Source: Sclerotiophoma versabilis | Taxonomy: Eukaryota > Ascomycota > Dothideomycetes > Pleosporales > Didymellaceae | Direction: 5' to 3' | Length of the DNA stretch: 64,000 nucleotides | Assembly (NCBI GenBank): GCA_012274445.1 | Contig: JAAROD010000049.1 | Location: 1,612,001-1,676,000 of the forward strand | Shown: positions 46,229-60,949 of the stretch, in pieces | How positions within the stretch are numbered: position 1 is the stretch's first letter | Layout of the letters: every line of letters starts with the position of its first letter | Made by a program: the position numbers and the translations under genes | The notes under the pieces: generated by a model | The model's database searches: none | Told to the model about the DNA's origin: nothing | What the model saw: the letters and a program-made list of their open reading frames with translations, nothing else

Positions 46229-49200
46229 TATTATAGTAAAGGTTAATAATTATATAATTATTAATAGTAATATAGGTAGATTAGAGAGATTAGATTAATA
46301 AATTAGGAAAATTAATTAGCTCTACTCTAATCTAGAACTAGCCTAGAGGTAAAATATATATATAGTTATACCCTTTTACTATAGAAATAAAATAAGAAAC
46401 TTAATTAACTCTTTTATACCTAGATTAATCTTATCTAGTTACTTTAGCTCTAATAGTTATAAGCCTAGTATTATAAAAACTATATAGTAGATTTCTCTAT
46501 ATACTCTGCTTAGCTAAAAAGCTAAATAGAATTAATTATATACTTTTAAATATAACTCTTCTTAATAGTTAGATAATAGAATTTAATTTCTAACTCTTAA
46601 CTAGCTAGGTTCTACTTAAAAGCTAATTAGATTAGTCTTACTAGTTTACTTAGCTTAAACTCTATACAAGAGATAAGGTAGTATAGAATTAGATTAATCT
46701 AGATAGTAAAATAGTTATAGTAATTAATAAATAAAAGCTAGAGTATCTAACTCTCTTTCTAAAGCTAGTCTCTAGAAACCTCTTAGAAAATAGTAATAAA
46801 GATAAGCTAAGTATTACTACTAATTAAGAATAGTATATTCTTAGAATAGAGGTATATAAACTAGTAATTAGAGATTACTCTAAAGAAGTCTAAATATATA
46901 AGGTTATAACCTTAAAGTAGATAAGATTAGCTATAAAGCTTAGTAATATTTAAGATTAGATTAATAAAATAGTATTAGCTAATCTTATAGCTCTAGTATT
47001 AATAAAGATACTTAATTTCTAAGAATTAACTCTGCAGCTCTAATCTAAATCCTAAAGAATAATTTAGTACTAACTAATAGTAATACTATATATCTAGTTA
47101 GGTAGTAATACTATACTTACTCTAAAAAAGCCTAATTAGGCTAGATCTTACTAGATAAGTAGTTTAATAAGTAGTAAGTTCTCTATAGAAAAGCTTAGGT
47201 ATTTAAGATTACTAAGATTAAAGAATAACTTACTTTTACTAACTTTCTTAACGTAATTACTCCTAGGCTTACTCTAGAATAGTCTTACTTAATAAGGCAG
47301 TAAATAATTATAGACATAGCTTTTAGTTATTAATTAATAGATATAAATAATCTATCTAAGGTCTTTATATTAATACTCTAAGAACAAGCTATTAGCTTAG
47401 CTAGAGGTAAAGAAAATATAGCTTTTATAACTCTAGAAGAAAGCTCTAATTAGAATAAAACTAAGAGAAAAATAGAATTAAACTAAAAAAGCTATCTATA
47501 TAAACCTAAAGAACTCTATACTTAGAATTTTATTATTTACTATAGACTTTAAACTATAATTACTAAATCTTTCTCTTCTAAACTACTAAAGATATCTCTA
47601 TTAAACTTTAATAATTCTAAGATTAAAAAGAGACTTAATAACTTAGAATATAGTAAGCTTAAGAAATAAATTAAAGAAGCTAGATAGAAGACTAAATTAT
47701 TAGGAGATATATTATCTTTAGCTAAAGATTCTAGCTTAATTTTAGTAGTAGTTATTAATCTAGTCTAATTTTAACCTAAATTAGGTAAAGTCTATTTTAT
47801 AATAGAATATAAATATTTCTTATTAATAAGTACTATTCTTAATAGTAAAAAAGTAGTCTCCTTAGTAAATAATTAATTACTTCTAATACTAAAGACTGTT
47901 AAATAGTTTAATCTAAGTAAAACTATTAATATAGAGACTTAATTACTACCTATCTTAGAATTAGAAAATTATATTCTTAAAGAAATTCTAAATAGAAAAA
48001 ATAAACTAAAGACTAAAGATTTAGTACTTAAGAATATTAAAGGTATTAAAGAATTCTATATAAATATTATATCTAAAGCTTACCTTAAATAAGTAGGTAT
48101 ATAGTATCTTAGATTAAATAACACTCTTAGGTATATAATAATTAAAGATAATATTATTATAGCTAAGCTATATACTACTTATAATCTTACCTTTATTAAA
48201 TATTATAAGATTATCTTTTACTCTTTTTCTAGTATATACTATATATTAAAATTATCTAAACCTATAAAAAGATTAAATAGTAAGAACCTATAGTATTAAT
48301 AATTAGGTTACCTAGAATAGTAAGTACTATAATTACTAGTATAAGCTGCTTAGAATATTTATATTAATAGAATAAAGAGAATTAAGTACTAAGAGTATAT
48401 AACTATCTACTCTACTTAAGTTATATTAAGGTAGCCTAGAAAGTAATTACTAAGGCTATTCTATAGAATATTATAGAATATATTTAATATACTAATAGAA
48501 AGGCTTAATAAAGAATAGACTATAATTATTAAAGAAGACTACTTAAGAAAGCTCTTTAATTATAACCTATAGTCTAAGACTTTAGATAAGATTATAAGAG
48601 TTATTTAACTATTTAAGAAATAGGTTAGAAGAAAGTATTAATTAAGTATTATTAAAATCTATTAGAATAATAATATAGCTACTAGACTATAAAGAGGTTA
48701 ATTATGCTATAAAGAATAGGCAGATTAGAAAGAGATAAAGGTACTTACTCCTCCTCCTTATACGCATAAACTAAATAGATTAGTAGAGAAAGTAGAAAAA
48801 GAGCTAATTACTAAATCTATTAAGATAAGAATAGGCGCTAATCTTTTCTTTTAGCTATAGCCTAAGATTATAGATACTACTACATATCTGCATAGAATAA
48901 GTTCTATAGTAATCTATAGTTTTAGATTACCTAATAAAGTACTAGATAACTAGTTTAGATAGTACTTTAGATAGTATAAACTAGCCTAAATTAGGTACTA
49001 AACAGCTAATCTATAACTAGACTAGAGTAGTATATATACCTATAGCTACAGAGTATATCCTCTTAAAAGAGATTAAGTAGTAGAGTAAAATAAATATAGA
49101 TATAAAGTTAATCTATAAAGATATATTTAATATCTAGTTAGCTATTAGGCCTCTAATATCTATAAAATATAGGTTCTATTAATTAATTAAGTAATAATTA

Positions 49201-52200
49201 CTAGAAATATTAATTTTAATAAATCTCTGTTCTATAAAAGGAAGAAGAATAAAGAAATACCTAAAGATTAAGTAACTAAACTTACTAATATCCTTTATAA
49301 TAAAGAACTAGCTAATCTAGGCTAGAATATTAATATACCTAACCTTAGAGGTTAAACGCAATTTAAGATAGATAAATTAGCTACTAAGTAATAGCTTAGA
49401 GGTAATATACCTCTATAAACTAATATAGAGACTAGCCTAGCTTTAGACTATAATATATTAGATATAAATACTATATAGAGTACTTATAAGGCTAGTAATT
49501 ACCTAGAAATCTATATAAACTAATTTAAAAATATTAGACTTATAACTCTAGAATAAATACCTAAACTAACTAATCTAAGAATAGGTATACTAGGTAGAGG
49601 TAATTAAAGTTATTATATAGAAATAGATAGTTAATAGAATATAAATATACCTATAAGAGCTAGCTTATTATATTCTAGTAATTAGATAGGATTATATAAG
49701 TTAAGGCAGAAGCACCTAACTAATTCTAATACTAGCTCTGCTAGCACTGCTTCTATTACTCTAGATATAGTAAGAGATATACTAATATAAAGGTTAAGTT
49801 AAAGAATTAGAAGTATAGCGCCTAAGATAGATTAACTAATAAATATATATATACTACTCTGCAGAAGAAAGAATTATAATAATTTACTAAAGAGTAGTAG
49901 CTAAGAAAGTATTAATTATTAATTATAGATCTATAAGAAAATAATAGAATAGATAACTTTAAACATATACATCTTCTAGAAACTAACTAGTCCTAGAATA
50001 AATAATCTAGCTATAAAATACTAAATATAGTAGTTATAGCAGCTATACTAAACAATAAATCTAATTAATTAGATTATACTTTACGCTCTTATTAAGATAA
50101 TCTTCTACTACTACTAAATATATAGAAGTAGCTTCTATAACACTCTCTAAAGACTCTGTTTATAGACTCTTTAACTAAAGAAATTAATTAGATAATTAAG
50201 AAGAGTACCTAGTTAGAGATTCTAGTATCTAAAGTAAAGAATTAACTATTACTATTAAAGTAGGTATAGACTTATAAATTTAATTAAGATAGCTACTTTA
50301 TTAAGTATAAGGCTTAGATTATTATAAGAGGAGATTTATAAGAAGTAAATTCTCTTTAATCTACTTATACTATAACTCTAGCAGCTAAATTATTTAGAGC
50401 AGTAATATTGATTATAGCTTAATTTAATCTAGAAGTAAGATAGTATGATATTATTAGAGCGTTTCTTAATACTATAAATATAGTAGATAATCTAGTACTT
50501 TATAAAATACTAAAAGAATTTAAGAAGAGTAGATACTATATTAGGCTTAATTAAGTACTATATAGATTAAGAAAGTTACTACTTCTTTAGTATAAGGAGT
50601 TCTTAAAGTTACTTTAATTAATTAGAGTATAATTAAGTAAAGAAGAGCTCTACCTATTCTATAATAAGAGTAAGAAGATTATTATACTCTTCTATATAGA
50701 TATTATTCTCTTAATCTATTCTAAGACCTATAAGATAAATACTAAGCTCTTATAGAATAAGATTATAGAAAAATATAAGATTTTAGGCTAGAGACTAGTT
50801 AAATAGTTCTTAGGAATTAGAGTAATCTATAATAAAGAGCTTAGGACTATTACTCTTATATATAATATATATATTAATAAGATTACTAAGAAGTTTAGAT
50901 TATTAAATAGTATTTTTCTACTAATACTACTTCTATTAGAAGAACTAATAAAAAACACTAGAGAAGTAACTAAAAAGAAAATTAAAATATATTAAGAGAA
51001 GGTTAGATCTATATTATATATAGTAATTATACTATAACCTAATATTATATTTATAGTATCTAAGCTATTATATTTCCTAGCTAATTCTAGTAATAAATAT
51101 TAAAAAGCTATAGATAGAGTAATTATATACCTATATAGAACAAGATTAGAAAAAATCTAATATAGTAATTATACTAGAGCTAAGCTAATAATCTATAGAG
51201 ATATATTCTTTATAGATAATCTAGAAACTTAATAATTATTTGATAAATACCTAGTTATACTTTTTAAAGGTCTAATTCTATAGAAAGCTACTAGATAAAG
51301 TATAGGAACTACCTCTATAACTAAGGTAGAGCTTCCTACTCTTAAGTATATTACTAAGAAAATAATTATACTTAGGTAGTTCTTTAACAAGCCTAATCTT
51401 AAGATTAGTAATTTATAGAATATATAGTATAATAACCTCTAAATAATTAGACTAGTAGTAGAGGCTAATTAATAGATTACTACTTATCTTAGGTATATAG
51501 ATATATAAAACATATAGCTTAGGTAAGAATATACTAAGAGATTAATCTAGATTAGTTATCTAAAAACTAATAATATACTAGCTAATAGATTAACTAAGTT
51601 ACTTACTTATTAATAGTTTAAGAAGTTTAAGTAACTAATTAACCTATATAAGGCTATTAATAAAGATAAAGTAATTAAGAAAGATAGAGTTAATAAAGTA
51701 AATTAATCTATAAATATATTATTATATATACTAATATACTAATTAGAATCTATATCTATAAGAGACTAAATAATTAACATAGATAATTAGTTAAGAAAGG
51801 CTAGAAGAGTAACTAATTAATATATAGTTAATTAATTAAGTAACTTTATAAGAAGAAGATTAATTACTACTATATAAGTAGTAATTAGGTTATAGATATT
51901 AGTATTAGATTAATAACTCTAACTAGGAGCTTAAGCATAAGTACTAGCTTAATTATAAGTAAACCTATAGTTATAAGCTTAAGCAGCTAGATAATAGAAA
52001 TAATTAGTAATCTAAGAATAATTAGAAGAGACTTAACTATAACTAATCTAAGCAGAACTAGCCTAACTAGAGAACTAACTACTCTAATTATAAGACTAAC
52101 TAGGAAACAGAGCTAGTAAAGCCTAATCTATAGTTAATCTAAGACTCTGCTTAGACAGAGCAGGAGCAGAAGATAAAGCAGCCTAATTAATCTAATCTAT

Positions 52201-53571
52201 AGCTAAACTCTAGAGAGTACTAGTTATATTTTACTAATTATTCTTACTATTCTTAAAGTTATTAATATTAGGATTAGCCTTCTTAGACACCTATATATAT
52301 ACCTTAAATAAAGTGTTTATAAGTAGAAAAATAACTTTAACCTAGAATATATTAGAAAGATTAATAGATTAAATTAGATCTCTTACTCTATTAGCCTTAT
52401 TATTAATAGTAGTAATTACAGCCTAAGCTAGAGAATAGAAAGAACTATAGCTAATTAAAGAATTAGTAATTAGATAAAAAGGACTAAGACTAATAATTAC
52501 TTATAGAGGCCTATAAGTATAAGTATTATACTTAATATAATAGCTACTCTTCTTATATAATTAATTATTAATATAATTATAATAATAACTATTACTAATA
52601 CTATCTATAAACTACTTTAAGTAGTAGGTATATAGATAATTATAATAAGTACTAATCTTAATTCTACTTATAAGTAAGTAATTAGTAGAAGTAGTAGTAG
52701 ATTACTTTATAGAAGTAGTAGTCTAAGACTAGAACTTCTAGAATATTAACTTTAGATTAATCTTATTATTATCTTTACTCTTTAATTTAGAAGAGACTAT
52801 TATTAGAGTATTAGGATTAGTTAAAATCCTACTAGATTAAGTAGATTAGCGTAGATTAGGAGCAGATAATAAAGTAAGCTTAGTCTTAATCTTCTTAGGA
52901 GAAGTATAACCTTTAAGTAGGCTTAGATTACTAATTAGATACTTAGAGAGAGTTTTTAGAAGCTTAGAAGGTATATTATTTAGAATTATACTAAAGGTAT
53001 AGTAATTAAGAGCCTAATACTAAATATTAATAGTATACTAAAAGAAGAGAATTAGATTACTTATATTAATAATAGTAGTATTAAAGAATTAGCTTATAGA
53101 TTATAAGTAGAAGAATAAGAATTATAAGAATAAGAATTAGAAGAAGTAAAAATTAGATATATTATTATTTATTGTTATATATAAGTATTTACCTACTAAC
53201 TAGATTTATATTCTCTCTAGACTCTAATTATAAAGACGTAGTATATAGAGTAATTAAAAAACCTTTATAATAGAATTAATAGAGTATAATAATAAACCTA
53301 CTAATATAGAAATACTAGTTAAAGACTAGAATCTCTAGAGAGTATATTATAGTAAAAATTAATAATTATATAATTATTAATAGTAATCTAGAAAGATTAG
53401 AAAGATTAAATTAATAGATAAGAATAATTAATTATTTCTACTCTAATCTAGAACTAACCTAGATATAAAATATATATATAGTTGCGCTCTTTTACTATAG
53501 AAATAAAATAAGAAACTTAATTAACTCTTTTATATATAGATTAATCTTATCTAGTTATCTTAGCTCTAATA
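46229..53571 (+). mobile_element. Ty1/copia element 2, RIP-degraded, with two 227-bp LTRs
   Basis: LTR copies lie at 46229-46455 and 53345-53571, both 227 bp, starting TATTATAG (from TG) and ending CTAATA (from CA). The internal region reads on the plus strand. Near 50690-50712 is the decayed YVDD box of copia reverse transcriptase. Near 51560-51650 is the decayed 'N-x-LAD-x-LTK' motif that ends copia RNase H. The expected flanking 5-mers do not match, and the right LTR is bracketed by a roughly 210-bp direct repeat (53093-53303 and 53572-53785), so the right end is rearranged. Confidence 0.7.
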
Positions 53572-53782
53572 CTTATAGATTATAAGTAGAAGAACTAAAA
53601 TTATATAAATAAGAATTAAAATAAGTAAGAATTAGATATATTATTATTTATTATTATATATAAGTGTTTACCTACTAACTAGATTAGAGAATTTATTCTA
53701 AACTCTAATTATAAAGATATAGTATATAGAGTAATTAGAAAACCTTTATAATAAGATTAATAAGGTATAATAATAAACCTAC

Positions 53783-56700
53783 TATTACGTAATTAAGCTG
53801 CTTAGTTAGTTATATAAGGATTAATTAGCCTAGAGAATTAGCTGTAAGCTGCTCTAAAGCTAACTAGAAGCTTATTATATTAGTATAATAGTAATAAGCA
53901 ACTTTAATAGTAAGTAGAAGCTTACTTTAGATAGGTTATATAACTTATACAGATTTCTTATATATATAATAGATAGCTTTTATCTAATCTTAGATAGGCA
54001 CTAATTAAATACTATTAATTACCTAAGTATAGTTCTTTAAGCTTAATTATAGTTATAAGCCTAGCTTTCTAAGAATAGTAGATCTCTCTGCATACTTAGC
54101 TAAATAGAGCTTATTAGATATAGCTTAACTACTCTAATTAAACCTAAATTCTTAGTAACTATAAATTACTACTATAAGTAAGCTAGTTAACTATAGCTTA
54201 TAAGCTTAATTAACTATCTCTATAGGTACCTTCTAACTAAAGTCTTAAACTAACTAGCTTAATTAGTATATATAGCTTATATAGCATACTAAGCTATATA
54301 ATATATAGAATCTAGTTAACCTAGATACTCTAGATACTTCTAGTATATATAAGAGAGCTTCTTAGCTACTACTAGGTAGCTTAGAGAATTTCTTTAGAGC
54401 TTTTAAATAACTAGTAGGAAGCTTAATATTTAATAAGAAGCCTCTAGTATAATTAACCTAAAGTTAATTAATATAGCTAATTAATATATGCACGCCTTAT
54501 AGCACTCTAACTCTAATAAGTACTAAAGTAAATAACTAGAAGCTTACTAAGTATAGAATTAAATTAAGTAAGTAGGCAGCTAGAGCTAAGCACCTTTAGA
54601 AGCTATAGAACTAGGTTAATACTACTATATCTCTATTAATTATGTTACTAGTAATAGTATAGCTTATTTTAGGTAACAGTATAACTTTATAATTGCTTAT
54701 CTAGGCCCTAAGAGAGAAGCTTACTTCTACCTTACTTAGTACTAAGAACTAAGTATAAGCTAAGTATAGAGCTTACCTTAGAGCTGCTAAGTAGAGATAA
54801 GCTACTCTATAAGACTAGTACTAGAAGTAGTTATACCTTTATATAAGAGCTAAGGCTTATAAGCTTATAAAGGTTAATAGAGAGCTTACTATCTAAAACT
54901 TCTTAGATATATTAAGCTATAAGATTACCTCTAAATAGGCCTGCACTATATACTAAAGGATTATCTTAGATACTATTCTAGGGCTTAAAACGCTTACTTT
55001 AGACTAAGTAAGTAGGGTCTTTAGTAGCCTAATGCATAAGCATATAATAAGAGTAGAGAAGAATACCTCTAGTATATTTACTACCTTTAGTAACTGCTTA
55101 AACGTTACCTAAAGTGCTCCTACTAGTAAGTTAAGCTACTTAGCTATAGGTAACAGCTATAAATACCTCTATAAGAAAAAAGAGAACACCTATAGGTAGA
55201 AGGTAACTAAATACTAAGTACTAGAGATAGTAGTAAGAGGCTTATCTATACCTTCTTACTATCTTAAGAAATTATACTACTAGAATATACTTTAGAAGCT
55301 TAACTCTAATAACTTTAAGAACTTAAAGAAGTTAATTAAGTAACTTAGCTAGTACTTATAAGCTCTTTATACTATTATAGTAGGCAGTATACCTTAACCT
55401 ATAAGTAGAGTACCTAAAGCTAAGTTTCTAGGTAATATCTAAGCAGCTCTTATTAACCTAAAGATAATAATAAAACTTTTAATAAACTTAGAGGTAGAAA
55501 AGAAGCTAGAGGTCTATAACCTTATAGACTTTAATACCTATTTTCTATTAGAGAGTATAATTTTAGATAATAGAGCTGCTACTTACCTAGTTAATAGTAT
55601 AGATAAGCTTATACCTAGTACCTTTATACTAGCTACCTTAATAGATATAGTAGAAGTAAGTATCTAAGTATTCTCTATTATAGGCTAAGGAGCTTATTTA
55701 TTTAAGAATACTCTTTATAGAAGGCGCAGCCTAAATATAGAAGACCTACTTCTTTAGGATGTTATTATAGTAGAAGAATTCTATATTAATATAATCTTAG
55801 AAGCTTAATTATAGAAAAAAGAGGTATAGTACCTAGGCCTTAATAGTACTTTCTAAGTTAGTTATATTAAAGATCTAAATAGAAGTATTATGTGTGCTAC
55901 TCTATAGTACGCTTATAACCTTACTTTCTTTAAATATAAGCTACTATTATACTACTTTCTAAGCCTATTAAATATAGTAATAATAAAACACTTATATAAC
56001 TTATATTCTAAGAGCTTAACAGAGTAGCTATAGTATGCCTAAGCTAGATATCTAGGCCTAGAAGCTCTTTAAGTACTTATATAGCGCGTATATAGTATAT
56101 ATATAAGTAGAATACTCTAAAAGAACTATAAGGTATATATAACTATATATACTAAGTAGGTTATTTTATATAAACCTTATAAGAAGCCTACTTAGCTATT
56201 CTAGAGAATTAGATAGGACCTATTTAATATACCTCTAAGTAGAAGTAGTAAACTATAGATACTTTTAATTAAGAAGTACTATAGTAAGAAGCTCTTTATA
56301 TACATACTATAAGAAAAGACTTAAATTAAGATTTTATATACCTTAACTAATTTCTTAAGCTAGGTAGCTACTTAGTATAAGCTCTATATCTATAAAATAA
56401 GCTAGAATAATAATACTACTACCTTACTATAGTAAGAGAGCTCTTTATATAAATACTAAGCGCGTAAAGTAGAAATTAATATTAAATAGGTTCTACTATA
56501 TATATATAAGCTAAATAAAGCTACTAAAAGAAGAGGCTAAGAGATTATTACTAAGTCTATTAAGATAAGAAGCAGCTTAAACTTACCTAAGAAGCTCTAG
56601 CCTAAAGTAGTTATAGTAGTAGCCTAGCTCTATAATATAAGCCTATTACATATAAATAAGCTTTAGAGTCTAAATAAGTAGCTTAACTAGTAGTTTATAT

Positions 56701-59500
56701 AATACTTCTACTAGTACTAACCTAAGCAGGTAAGAGTAGTTATAGCTAATCTAAGACCTAATTAGAGTAGGATATACGTATATAGCTGCTATGCCTACTT
56801 CTTAAATAGAGAATAAGCAGCTAGGTATAATTAGAGAGGCTTTAAAAGTTACTCTAAAGGGCTATATTAGGTATTTAGTAGGCTACTAAGCTACTAATAT
56901 CTATAGAATATAGGTACTCTAACTTAACTAGGTAATTATAACACGTAATATAACCTTTAATAAGAAGCTCTTTTATAGTAGAGATAAGTTAGATACTATT
57001 CTAGTATTAGAAGTAACTACTATAATTAAGATACTCTATAAAACTAGTAAAATTATATATATAAGAAATATAATTAAGCTTTCTATTATAGAAAGAAAAG
57101 ATCTATTACTTAACTTACCTACTAAGTAATAGCTTAGAGGTAAACCTCTAGAGAGAAGTTAGTTACTAGAAGGCTAGTCTAGTACTAATTAAGCTTCTAA
57201 AGATAAGACTATATAATTAGTTAGCTTAGCTAGTAAACTAATAGAAATTTGCGCAGAGTAATAAGATATAGGTTTACTCTTACCTAATCCTATACCTAAG
57301 CCTAATAATAAGTAGCTTAGTAATAATCTAGAAGCTCGTTATATAGAGACTCTGTTTAGTAACTTATAGAAAGTATACTCTACTATTAAAGAAGAGAGCT
57401 TACTAGCAGGTATTAAGAATTATAATAATCTACCTATTAGACCTAGCTCCCTAATTATCTTTATACTATCTTAGAGAGTAATAGAAGTAAATTAACTAAG
57501 TATAAGAAGTATAGAAAGGTATAGAAGTATAGGCACAGCTATTAGGTTAAGCTGTTAGCTCTATAACTAATAGCGTAATAAGCTTAGAGAAGATAATAGA
57601 GAGGCTAATAGAGTAGGCCTATATACTATAATTAGCTTAATTTAATTAGTAGAGTATTTATAGATACTTAAACCTTTATTTAAGTATATAGAAAGGTATA
57701 GAGAGCTTAGAAGAGACCTAATTACTATATATATAGTTATTAATACCTTAGCCCTATAGGCTAAGAGATTAGTTACTTAAATTAAGCAGTATATATACTA
57801 TAATAAGCTTCTTCTACTCTCTAATAAATAGAAGGAGCTTATATACTACCTACTAGGCACTCTATTTTACTAGGCGTATAAGAAAGAGATATTAATACTT
57901 ATTAAAAAGTATATATAAAAAGAAATTAACTAACTAAGTAGCTTAGATAGGCCTTTACTACTTAAATAGGTCTTTATATATAAGTTTAACTAAGATAAAT
58001 ACTTTATAAGATATAAAGCTAGAATTTATATATATAAAGACCTATAGGCTAAGAATTTAATTAAGTTAACCTATACTATAACACTTACTACGCAATCTTT
58101 TTATACTATAGTAGTAATAGCTATATAGTTTAACCTTAAGCTATATTAGTATAATATAGTAGGTGCGTTTCTTAATATAAGCTGCTAAAACTAGCCTTAG
58201 GTACTCTATAAGCTGCTTAATAGGTTTAGAAAACCTAATTAAGTAGTCTACTTACTATAAGCTCTATATAGACTATATAATTTACTAGTCTTATAGTATA
58301 AGAAGCTGTTTAGTATACTCTAGGTACTTAGTTTAAAGTTATTAAAGAAAGAGCCTTACCTCTTCTTTAATAATAAGTAAAGAATAGTTCTACTTTTCTA
58401 TATAGATAATATTCTTCTAGTATATTATAGAGATAATTAAGCTACTATAGAGTAGCTAATAAGCTTACTTATAGGTAAATATTAGATTAAAAATTATAGA
58501 GCTGCTAAATAGTTTCTTAGAGTTTAAATTATCTAGAATTAAGCTACTTATACTATTATACTTGCGTATAACTTCTATATTAAGAAGCTTACTTCTAAAT
58601 TTAAGGTTATAGATAAGAGGTTGTTTCTAAGTACTCTTTTTTTAATAACTAAGCTCTCTAGGTATAAGAGAAAAGCTTTAAAATAGGAGATTAAAGCCTA
58701 TTAGGAGCGTATTAGGTCTATTCTATATATAGCTATTATAATCTATCTAGATATAGCTTATGCTATATCTTAACTATTCTATTATCTAACTAACCTAGAA
58801 GCTGCTTACTTTAAGGCAGCAGCTTAGGTTCTTAGCTACCTATATAGAACTAAGCACCTAGGTATAAAGTATAGAGCTTATTCTAGAAGCTAGTTACTTA
58901 TATATTATAATACTTTATTTACTAATAATAGTTTAACTTATTAATCTTCTTAGAGCTATATTATATAGCTCTTTAGAGGTCTAATTATATAGAAGGCAGC
59001 TTAATAAGCTATAATAACTACTTTAACTACTAAGGTAGAATTACTAGCTTTAGAGTATATAGCTAAAGAGAGTATAGCTCTAAAATAATTTCTCTATAAA
59101 CTATAACTTAACTTAGGTATAGTATAGATAATTTTTTATAATAACTAGTAGACTATTTAGCTAGTAGTTAAAGAGAGTAAGTAACTTACTACCTAGCTGC
59201 GCTATATAGATATATAAAATATATAGTTAAAATAAAAGTATACTAAGAGTACCTTTACTATTACCTATATAAAGACTAATAAAATACTAGCTAACAGGCT
59301 TATAAAAGCGCTGCCTAGGCAAGCCTATAAGCGCTTTTTAGACTATCTTAACCTATTTAATATTTACCTAGATATAGATAGAGAGTAGTATACTAATTAG
59401 ATAATAGAATTAAACTAAGAAAATAAAGTAATTAATAGTAACGTTTTACAGCTAAATAAGCAGCTTAATAGGTAATAATAAGCTTATTATAGGTTAGAAT
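53783..59500 (+). mobile_element. Ty1/copia element 1b, RIP-degraded
   Basis: It begins with the same end sequence as element 1a, then a gag region parallel to 1a. A YVDD-box relic lies near 58398-58420 (reads Y-I-D-N). An 'LA-x-RL-x-KALP' motif near 59290-59330 marks the end of RNase H. All frames are broken by TAA/TAG. The 3' LTR could not be identified with certainty; the end at about 59.5 kb is an estimate. It is less mutated than element 2 in places (some GC-containing codons and CpA survive). Confidence 0.65.
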
Positions 59501-60949
59501 AAGTTATATAAGTTATAGTTCTATAAATAAAAGCTTATTAATAAAGAAATAAAAGATTAATTTCTTAACTAAGTAGAGAAGACACTCTTCTTTCTAGGGA
59601 AAAACCTAGGCTAAGCTTACTAAACTACTAGAGGCAGCTTATTAGAGCGTACTACTAGTAGCTAATAAGCTTAACTTCTAAACTACCTCTACTAGAGAAT
59701 CTAGGGCCTCTATATATTAATCTTACTATTATTAAAAAGCCTCTTTATTACTTAGTAGGTAACGCGTAGCTTAGTTATACGCTATAAGCTTATTAGCTAC
59801 TAAAAATAAATTATAAGTAGAAATAAGTTACTTATACTAGTAGTAACTCTACTATTAAGCCTAAGCTTATTATATAGCTTAACCTTAATAGGCTTAAGAA
59901 AGGTAGAACTAAGAATAAGCTATTAGACTGCTATTTATAAGCTTATTTTTAGAGATTACCTACAGCTTATAGTATAAGTACCTAGTAGTATAGTAAAAAC
60001 ACCTCTTAGCCTATTAGCTGCCTAGCTAATTATAGTAAAGAGTAGCTATACTACTTATTAGTAGTATAGCTATATAACCTCTATAGAGGGTAGTATAGAA
60101 AGTGCCCTTCTAGTAGAGGATAGAGATAGCAGAGTTATTATTATTATTACTGCTGCTAGTGCTAGTGCTAGTAGTAGTTATAGTAGTAGGGATAGAGTTA
60201 GAGACCCTAATAGAGCCCCTAGGGCTAGTAGAAGAAGCTTAGTTAGCTAAAGCTAAGCTAGCTAGGTAAGTAAGTAGCTTATAGGTAGTAGCAGCAGCGC
60301 AGATAGAAGTAAGGCAGGTAGTAATAGCAGTAGTAGTGTGCACTTTACGCTAGGCTTTTAATTATTTCTAAATAAAAGTTAGCTAAAAGTTTAAAAAAAG
60401 CTATAGAAAAGATAAAGAGAAGCTTATTTAGACGCTGCCTAACTACTATAAAATATAAAAAGGACCTCTAATTAGACTAATTAGGCTAAAAGACTAATAA
60501 ATAAGTAAATAAAGCACTAATAAGTTACTTAAAACGCAATTTAGGTATACTTATAGCTATTTTAGATATAGACTTAAAGATTATTAAAATAGAAGGGGGT
60601 ACCTGCTTATATAGCTAATAGAGCTAGTAAAGATTAAGCCTATAGCACGCAACCTTTACTGCAGATACTAGCCTCTAGCTACTACCTAGTTAGCTATCTA
60701 AATTATTTATTATAACTCTTACTACGCTGGAAACAAGCTTAAAACTAACTATTTAGACGCTTATTTAGCTCTACTACTAAAGGAGGTACTACTAACTAAG
60801 CCTAGAAGTAACCTATACGTAATTAAGTAGCTTAAATAGAGTAAAAGACTTATAAATAAGCTACCTGCTAGACTATAAGAAGCTCTTTTAGCTATAGTAC
60901 TATAGTACTAAGGTATAAGAGAATATAAGATAGGATTAAAGGACTAGAG
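59500..60949. other. RIP-mutated repeat DNA before the young gypsy element
   Basis: Moderately AT-rich, with no open frame over 60 codons. It includes a low-complexity stretch (about 60135-60210) of GCTAGT/AGTAGT and TTATTA units. Family not recognised; it may contain the 3' end of copia element 1b. Confidence 0.5.
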
